Below are positions 1 to 5,435 of a stretch of 5,435 nucleotides of DNA, piece after piece (the first letter of the stretch is position 1; every line of letters starts with the position of its first letter). Position numbers and translations under genes: made by a program. Source of the stretch: a bacterium (GTDB lineage Bacteria > Bacillota_I > Bacilli_A > Mycoplasmatales > Mycoplasmoidaceae); NCBI GenBank assembly GCA_017633195.1, contig JAGBPV010000075.1, positions 1 through 5,435 on the forward strand, written 5' to 3'. Below the pieces are notes generated by a model. It was not told the DNA's origin, made no database searches, and saw only the letters and a list, made by a program, of their open reading frames with translations.

Positions 1-1
1 T

Positions 2-1654
2 GGAGATTGACAACAAATTTATCCAAATAATAGTAATAATAATTCAACTGATTATTTTAGTTATAGTGGATTATGAGAATATACTACAAAATCTTTATAT
101 AACTATGATGGTACAAATTATTTACCAAACAATTCAGGCATTTACTCTTACTACTTAATAGATGTCATTAACTCCAACAATGAACAACAAATTAATAAAT
201 TTACTAATGTAGTTGATGCAAGTAATGTTGTTCCATTTTGAACAAGTTATCATGGTGTTCATTTAGCAAATTATTTAAAAACAAATGAAAATATGACTAC
301 TTCACAAATTCAAAAGTTAAATTATGCTCAAGTACAATATTGATGAAATAATTATTGCAGTTCTGTAGATAGCAGTACTATTTCAAATTCAGAACCATTT
401 AATTTAGCAAGTTGTAGTTTAAATCATATTTACTTAAATAATGCAAATGAAGAACAAATAAAAAACATTATTGATAATGAAGTCATGAATTCATTAAGTG
501 CGTATAATTTAGTATTAAATGCTGATTATACAATTAATGTTACTAAACAACAATTAGAAGCTTTAGCAAATTATCAAAGTGATAAAGATGGTACATATAC
601 AACAAATATTACTGTTACATCAATTAATAATTTAGCATGTTGTGGAACATTAAATATAGCAGTTACTGATTCAATTAATGATTTAAATTTAAATGATATT
701 GTGTTTGGTCAAGTTGATACTGGAGTAATTGGAAATAGTCAAAGTGATATTGCTACATTAGAACAAAATATCATCAATCAAATTCAAATGCAAATTAATA
801 GCTATTGTGTTGCAAATAATATCAAAACTAAATTTTTATATGGAGAAAACTGAACAATTAATTGAAGTAATATTGATAGTTTATTGTTAATAAATAATAA
901 AGTATCTGCATTAGCATTTATTCAAATCTCAGGTATACAAAATACAAATTGTTCTGGTTATAATCAAGTACTTGTAGATAACAATAAAAACTTTTCTAAT
1001 GCATATAATTTTTTAGATTTAGGATATATTAATGTTCCAAATTTATTAATGAATTTAGTAAACAAAAATATTAATTATTTAACAATTGAAATTTCTAACT
1101 ATATCTTTTATGCAATCCAACAAGCATTTAGTCAATATTTTGCTAAAAATAAAATCAATCCAGTTATTGAAAATGAATTAAATTATTCATGAGTTAATAA
1201 TAAAAATTACAATGCTAATGAAATACAATATCCAAGTACATTTAATGAATATTGAACAATTAATAATTACACTAATTTAATTAACCAATTAGTGAATAAT
1301 GTTACAAATAAATCATTTAATAATCAAGCAATTTTTTATATTACTCCAACACAAAAAGGTACAAGTAATTTATGTGGTATGATTCCATTTATTGTTTATA
1401 ATTCAAGTTCTAATAAAGTTGGTGTAACAAGTAGTAGTGGATACTACTATCCCAACATTTATTATCCACATTATAATTCTGGAGAACAATATCCATTTCA
1501 AACTAATTCTTCTAGCAATAAAACAAATATTATTCATAAACATCAAAAATCATTACCTGAATGAGTTGTTCCTGTAATTGTTGTAAGTATTATTGTTTTA
1601 AGTGTAATCATTGCTGCAATTGTTATCAGAATAAAAGATAGAAAATTCATTTAA
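2..1654 (+). CDS. Membrane-anchored surface protein, Asn-rich, C-terminal 550 residues (5' end outside window)
   Basis: The frame is open from the first bases to a TAA at 1652-1654, with UGA read as Trp; the start and any signal peptide lie upstream. The visible 550 residues are very rich in Asn, Ser, Tyr, Ile and Thr, with scattered Cys (119, 138, 213-214), as expected of an extracellular mollicute protein. Residues 522-542 form one strongly hydrophobic helix (VVPVIVVSIIVL and onward), followed by a basic tail R543-IKDRK-F-I. This predicts a large outside domain, one C-terminal anchor and a tiny cytoplasmic end. About residues 141-480 look like three diverged tandem domains. The anchored architecture resembles Spiroplasma adhesion-related proteins, but I recognise no diagnostic motif of that family, so adhesion is only inference. 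A strong terminator follows directly, so this gene ends its transcript. I am confident of the CDS and anchor, but not of the function. Confidence 0.85.
422..1447 (+). repeat. Three diverged tandem domains within the surface protein (protein-level repeat)
   Basis: Three successive segments share a loose pattern. Unit 1 starts near residue 141 (LNHIYLN), unit 2 near residue 227 (DLNLNDIVFG) and unit 3 near residue 338 (LDLGYINVPN). Each opens with an L-x-x-I-type strand, then has an Asn/Gln/Ile helix-like stretch (IINQIQMQINSYC in unit 2, IFYAIQQAFSQYF in unit 3). A polar region with Tyr/Trp follows (ADYTINV, ENWTINW, EYWTINN). Each ends in a small Gly-containing hairpin before another strand (NLACCGTLNIAV, NTNCSGYNQVLV, TSNLCGMIPFIV). 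Units are roughly 85-145 residues and too diverged for DNA-level repeats. The call was made by eye; boundaries are approximate. Confidence 0.45.
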
Positions 1655-1688
1655 TTAATATATAATTAAATTGCTTTTATAGAATTAC

Positions 1689-1750
1689 AAAACTAATTAA
1701 GATGTTTCTTTATTCCTTATAGATTTTTTATATATCTTAGTTAGTTTTTT
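1689..1750 (+). terminator. Probable Rho-independent terminator after the surface protein gene
   Basis: The arm at 1689-1703 (AAAACTAATTAAGAT) pairs with 1734-1748 (ATCTTAGTTAGTTTT) over 15 positions with a single G-U wobble. The downstream arm runs straight into a T-run ending at 1750. The loop is long, about 30 nt, and itself T-rich. It begins 34 nt after the stop of the surface protein gene and 26 nt before the next ATG, so it separates the two transcription units. The stem is A/T-rich, as expected for this genome; the unusually long loop is the main reservation. Confidence 0.7.
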
Positions 1751-1776
1751 GTTATATATGATCAATAAAAACATGA

Positions 1777-2031
1777 ATGGTTTATTCAATTTTTAGTTTT
1801 ATATGCTGCTTTAGTATTGTGGGATTGTGTATTAGTGGCTTAATGTGATACAAAGCAAAAAGATATTGTAAGAATAATAATATTGAATTAAAAGCTGCAA
1901 CAAATAAATTAAGTGATTTTGATTTAATTTGATTAAAAAAAGTAAGAAATAGAAAAATAGCTTTCTTTGTGTGCTTAAGTATTTTTATAGTTTGTATGAT
2001 TGTTGTTGCAAGTTTAATAAGTGTTAAATAA
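1777..2031 (+). CDS. Small protein with two membrane segments, 84 residues, unknown family
   Basis: Code 4 translation from ATG 1777 to TAA 2029-2031 gives 84 residues. It is hidden under the standard code by UGA at Trp24 and Trp52. Residues 5-24 (IFSFICCFSIVGLCISGLMW) and 61-83 (starting IAFFVCLSIFIVCMIV) are hydrophobic helices. They flank a basic, polar middle of about 35 residues (KAKRYCKNNN onward). By the positive-inside rule the middle should be cytoplasmic with both ends outside. Cys residues are frequent in the membrane parts. I see no clear Shine-Dalgarno before ATG 1777. A TAG at 1738-1740 closes the frame upstream, so the start is this ATG or an unusual codon between them. Its position 47 nt before the coupling ATPase suggests an accessory of the same transfer apparatus. 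Small two-helix subunits such as VirB3/PrgI types occur in type IV systems, but I have no motif to assign it. Confidence 0.7.
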
Positions 2032-2034
2032 ATT
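2006..2034 (+). promoter_or_regulatory. Weak candidate sigma-70-like promoter before the coupling ATPase gene
   Basis: TTGCAA at 2006-2011 and TAAATT at 2029-2034 are separated by 17 nt. Each matches four of six bases of the TTGACA/TATAAT consensus. It overlaps the end of the 84-residue gene and would start a transcript near 2041, giving a short leader that contains the hairpin at 2050-2073. In DNA this AT-rich such matches arise often by chance, so this is a low-confidence call; cotranscription from further upstream is at least as likely. Confidence 0.18.
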
Positions 2035-2049
2035 TCATAAATAATGACA

Positions 2050-2073
2050 ACCTTTTTTATATTAGAAAAAGGT
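2050..2073 (+). promoter_or_regulatory. Hairpin enclosing the Shine-Dalgarno of the coupling ATPase gene
   Basis: ACCTTTTT (2050-2057) is perfectly complementary to AAAAAGGT (2066-2073), with an 8-nt loop TATATTAG. The downstream arm contains the only purine-rich ribosome-binding sequence (AAAAAGG, 2066-2072) before ATG 2079, at the normal 6-nt spacing. When the stem is closed this site would be paired. No T-run follows (TAAAATATG comes next), so it does not look like a terminator. The stem is mostly A-U and probably marginal in stability, so it could act as a translational damper or be opened by ribosomes finishing the upstream frame. The pairing is seen directly; regulation is inferred. Confidence 0.45.
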
Positions 2074-2078
2074 AAAAT

Positions 2079-4403
2079 ATGTTAAAAAACTGAATTATTA
2101 AAAACAAATATAAGATTATTTGAACTACTGTTGAAATTTTATTAGTTTTATTATTAGCTATTTTTTTGGGATATACATTAGGTGGATATGAGCAATATAA
2201 AAATGCAAGTGATTGAAATAATATTTCTAGTGGTTGAGTAATTTTAAGTGTATTTATTCTTGAATTAGTTAATCTGATTTGTTTGTATTACTTCTTTTCA
2301 AATAATACTAATAAAAGATTAGGCATTAGAAGAAGTAGCAAATCAAAGATTTATGGAGATGCAAGATTTTTAATTGATGAAAGAAATAAAACTAGTAATC
2401 AAGATATTAATGAATTAAATAAGGTTTATCCAAATAATTGTGTTGGATGAATTCTTAAATCTAAATATGATAAAAAAAGTAATCAAACTACATTTAATAT
2501 TGCAAATGTAGATAGTTTTGCTCATCACTTGCTGGTTTTAGGAGCAACAAGAAGTGGTAAAACACAATTAATCGTTTTATTAACAATTATTGCAAATGCA
2601 AAAATTGTTGAAAATAATAAAACTAAAAAACCAAGTTTTGTGATTACAGATATTAAAGGTGAATTATGTAGAAATACATATTTAACTTTAAAAGAAAATG
2701 GATATGATGTATTGGTTTTAAACTTTAAAAATCCAAGTCATAGTAATACATGAAATCCACTATTTAATGTAACAAAAAGTTATGTAAAAGCAGAATTATT
2801 AAAGAAACAAGAAATTACTAGAGAAACTCAAATAACAATTGATCAAGAAATAGAATTTGCTGATAATTTACTAAGAGAAGTTAGCGCAGTACTATTTCCA
2901 ATTAATGATAATAAAGATGCAATTTGAGATACACTTGCACAAAGTATATTTTTGTGTGCATATTATTACTCTTTAGAAACATTCATTGAACAATATGTAA
3001 ATGATTTAAATATAGATGAAGATCAATTATATAAATTAGCAGATAATATTAATCTTGCAAGTGTTATTAGTGTTTTAAATAACAAAGAACAACTAAAGAA
3101 ATATATAACAGATATTGCTACAATGACTGATAAATCATTACAAGCAATTTATATGAAAAAGAAATCATATGAAACTGGTATTAAGGTTTTTTCAAGTCCT
3201 GATGCAACATTAGGTAGTGCGTATGCAAATGTAGATAAAGCAACAAGTAATTATAGTAATGAAAGTATTAAAAAATTAATAACAAGTAATGACATTGATT
3301 TAAGTAAAATTGCTAATGAAACTAAACCAACCGCAGTATTTATTATTATTGCAGAAGGTGATGAGAAATCATACAAGTTATTGGCAATGTTTGTTGATCA
3401 ATTATATAGTTTTTCTATTAAAAAAGCTGAGACATATGCTGATAACAAATTACCAAGAAATTTATTGTTAATTTTAGATGAATTTTGTAACATGCCAAAA
3501 CTAAATCATGCTTCACAATTTTTCACATTAGGAGCAGGTAGAAGAATAATGGCAATGGTGATTGTACAATCATTAACGCAACTAAATGATGTGTATGGTG
3601 ATAATATTGCAAAAACAATCATTGACAACTGTGCTACACATGCATATATTAAGTCAATTGATGATAAAACAAATAAATATTATAGTGATTGAGCAGGAAC
3701 ATATACAGCTGAAAATACAACAATTTCTAATAATAAAGATAACAAAAGTTCAAATGTTTCATTAACATCAATGAATTTATTAACTAAAGAAGAATTATTA
3801 AATAATCCAAATAAGGATGGATATTTAATTGCATTTAGTATGAATAATAATCCTGCATATTTAAAGTCTAATTTCTTTTATCAATGCAATGATTTAAATA
3901 ATAAAGTTCTTGATAATGAAAGTGAAGTTATTGATTTTAATTTAATAAAAGTTGATGATCATTTATACAATCCATTTTTATTTCAACACAATACTTTAAA
4001 TCAATGAAAACAAGAACAAACTTGTTTAGAACTAAAACAAGAATTTCATAGATTAATTAATAATTACATTGATAACTACGAAAAAGCTAATAATCCAAAA
4101 AATGCAAAAAATAATGCTAGAGCTCAAGAATATTTAGATAGTGTAATTAAAAAGATCAATATTTGAGTTTATGTAAAAGAACATGAACTATACAAAGATA
4201 AAATTACAGAATTTGATAGTGCTAATAAATTTCTACTTCATGAATATATTAAAAATCATGTTAGTGAATTAAATCCAATTGGACCAATTTTACAAAGTGT
4301 TTTAAATGCAACAATTCTAACTAATACTAATTATGAAATTCAAGCAAATAAAGATAATCAATTAGTAAATAATGAAGAAAAACAATATGAAGATTTTAAT
4401 TAA
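2079..4403 (+). CDS. traG: VirD4/TraG-family type IV coupling protein (conjugation ATPase), 774 residues
   Basis: In this family the membrane ATPase links the relaxase-DNA complex to the type IV secretion channel and powers DNA export. ATG 2079 follows AAAAAGG by 6 nt. Two N-terminal helices (about residues 13-36 and 53-73) anchor it, followed by basic residues and G93-DARF, the family's G-x-A-R/H motif. Walker A is GATRSGKT (155-162). DIKGEL (191-196) matches the usual D-P-K-G-E-L. NTWNPL has W225 encoded by UGA. A helical insertion spans about 240-370 (the all-alpha domain region). Walker B is LLLILDE (462-468), followed by the glutamine motif IVQSLTQLNDVYG around Q497. LLTKEELL near 566 marks the end of the family core. 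Residues from about 611 are a helical, Asn/Lys-rich extension I cannot match. The standard code would split the gene at ten or so UGA codons. It is followed at 21 nt by a topoisomerase gene in the same orientation. Confidence 0.95.
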
Positions 4404-4408
4404 AAAAT

Positions 4409-4414
4409 AAGGAG
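4409..4414 (+). promoter_or_regulatory. Ribosome-binding site of the topoisomerase gene
   Basis: AAGGAG is a near-perfect Shine-Dalgarno, 10 nt before ATG 4425. It lies in the 21-nt gap after the coupling ATPase stop. There is no terminator or convincing promoter in that gap, which supports cotranscription of the two genes. It is stronger and, unlike the site of the gene before it, not in an obvious hairpin. Confidence 0.8.
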
Positions 4415-4424
4415 ATATAAATAA

Positions 4425-5435
4425 ATGAAATTAATGATAATTGAAGGTAGTGGAAAAATTAAATCCATTAATAAAAACTTAAATGATAATAGCTTTAAAA
4501 TTTTTGCTACAGGTGGACACATAAAAGAATTATCTAATACTGTGAATAATGGATATGGATTTGATTTTGTAGAATTTAATCCAGTGTTTCAAACAATAAC
4601 TAATAAACAAAAAACAATTAGAGAAATGAATAATTTAGCTAGTGAAGCTGAAGTAATTTATATTGCTTCAGACCCTGATAGAGAAGGTGAAGGAATTGCA
4701 TGACATGTATATAATGCATTGAATAAAAACAACAAAAATAAATGTAAAAGAATTACCTTTGAAGAAATCAATAAGCAATCCATTATAAAAGCAATTAATA
4801 ATCCAAGAGACATTGATATGAATTTAGTTAATGCACAATTAACAAGGTTAATATTTGATAAGCTTTTTGGATTTAAAACTTCAAGTTTTGCTTATAAATT
4901 AATGAAGATAAAGGATTTAAGTATTGGGAGAGTGCAAAGTGAAGCTTTACAAATTATTGTAAATAGAGAAAATGAAATTAAAAATTATATACCAAAATAC
5001 TGGTGAACAATTAATCCAATTATTAAAATACAAAATTCTTCACTTAAATTAAATTTAATTGATAATGAAAAATTAAATAACAAGTTTGATAAATTAGAAG
5101 AAATTAATCAGTTTGTAGATAATTTAAATGAAAAATTTCAATTTATTAAGCATGAAGATAAGGAAGTTTATGAATATCCACACATTCCTTTTGAGACTGC
5201 AAGTTTTTTAGAATATGCAATGAAAAAACTGAATTTATCTGCTAAAAATACACAGAGTTTATTACAAATCTTATATGAAAAAGGTTTGATTACGTATCCA
5301 AGAACTGATAGTATTAGAATTGATGAAGAGTTTTGTAATATTGCATATGAGTTTGTTAAAAATACATATGGAATGCAATATGCAAATAATTCATTTTGAT
5401 TTAATAAAATTAAACAAGATGATAGCGTTCAAGAA
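4425..5435 (+). CDS. topA: Type IA DNA topoisomerase (TopA-like), first 337 residues, 3' end outside window
   Basis: Type IA enzymes cut one DNA strand through a 5'-phosphotyrosine and pass the other strand, relaxing negative supercoils or unlinking single strands. The Toprim domain has the catalytic Glu in MIIEGSGK (E7), then GGHIKEL (30-36) and the metal-binding acidic motif SDPDREGEGIAWH (82-94: D83, D85, E87), with W93 encoded by UGA. Next come TFEEI (111-115), an Arg/Asp segment RLIFDKLFGF (141-150) and LSIGRVQSEAL (165-175). PFETASFLEYA leads to the active site GLITYPRTDSIRI with Tyr291. All catalytic elements are present, so it should be active. Departures from typical bacterial TopA include G-S-G-K for S-P-A-K near the start and E for the small residue after GRVQS. 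The spacing from start to acidic motif is also short. With a coupling ATPase just upstream, a conjugation-associated enzyme is likelier than the housekeeping copy. The frame is still open at the right edge, so zinc-ribbon or C-terminal domains cannot be judged. Confidence 0.94.

Noticed and set aside
2..1654. Surface protein region looks like a pseudogene broken into several short frames
   Set aside because: All breaks are UGA in one continuous frame and read as Trp in code 4; there is no frameshift or TAA/TAG until 1652.
1655..1776. Promoter for the small membrane protein in the gap after the surface protein gene
   Set aside because: The gap has many TATA-like strings, but none with a convincing -35 at 16-18 nt; in DNA this AT-rich they cannot be told from chance.
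1758..1796. ATG at 1758 as the start of the small membrane protein
   Set aside because: It is in another frame and reaches a TAG after 12 codons; the membrane-protein frame has its ATG at 1777.
2050..2073. Terminator after the 84-residue gene
   Set aside because: The stem is followed by TAAAATATG, not a T-run, and its downstream arm is the ribosome-binding site of the next gene.
2529..2753. Separate small ATPase gene starting at a TTG just before the Walker A motif
   Set aside because: It is an internal piece of the 774-residue coupling ATPase, bounded by UGA Trp codons; the true start at 2079 has a ribosome-binding site and the expected membrane anchor.
1..5435. Genes on the minus strand, tRNA, rRNA, CRISPR arrays, insertion sequence ends or an origin of transfer
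   Set aside because: I saw no long open frame on the minus strand, no regularly spaced repeats, no cloverleaf-like stretch and no terminal inverted repeats; almost the whole window is covered by + strand coding sequence.

Overview
This is strongly AT-rich DNA from a mollicute that reads UGA as tryptophan (genetic code 4). Spiroplasma or a close relative among the Mycoplasma/Entomoplasma lineages fits best. Under the standard code the genes look shattered. With UGA as Trp they join into four long, clean reading frames, and UGA falls exactly where conserved Trp residues are expected, such as the W-N-P-L of the coupling ATPase and the W-H after the acidic motif of the topoisomerase. Arginine is almost entirely AGA and nearly all Trp codons are UGA; I found only one in-frame UGG. 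Every gene is on the + strand.

Layout. (1) From the left edge to 1654 is the C-terminal 550 codons of an Asn/Ser/Tyr-rich surface protein, which appears to contain about three diverged tandem domains. It ends in one transmembrane helix and a short basic tail. (2) At 1689-1750 a long stem-loop followed by a T-run looks like its transcription terminator. (3) At 1777-2031 is a small protein with two membrane segments and no recognised family. (4) At 2079-4403 is a complete VirD4/TraG-type coupling ATPase of a type IV secretion (conjugation) system. Its ribosome-binding site lies inside an 8-bp hairpin. (5) At 4425, 21 nt downstream with a good Shine-Dalgarno, a type IA DNA topoisomerase starts and runs off the right edge; its Toprim and active-site Tyr motifs are intact.

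Interpretation. The coupling ATPase and the topoisomerase, with the small membrane protein ahead of them, look like part of the transfer operon of a conjugative plasmid or integrative conjugative element. The coupling protein would deliver the relaxase-DNA complex to the membrane channel, and the topoisomerase would handle single-stranded or supercoiled DNA during transfer or replication. The large membrane-anchored surface protein next door recalls the association between adhesin-type genes and conjugation genes on Spiroplasma citri pSci plasmids, but I see no sequence proof that it is the same adhesin family. No relaxase, origin of transfer, replication gene, IS element, tRNA, rRNA or CRISPR array is visible.
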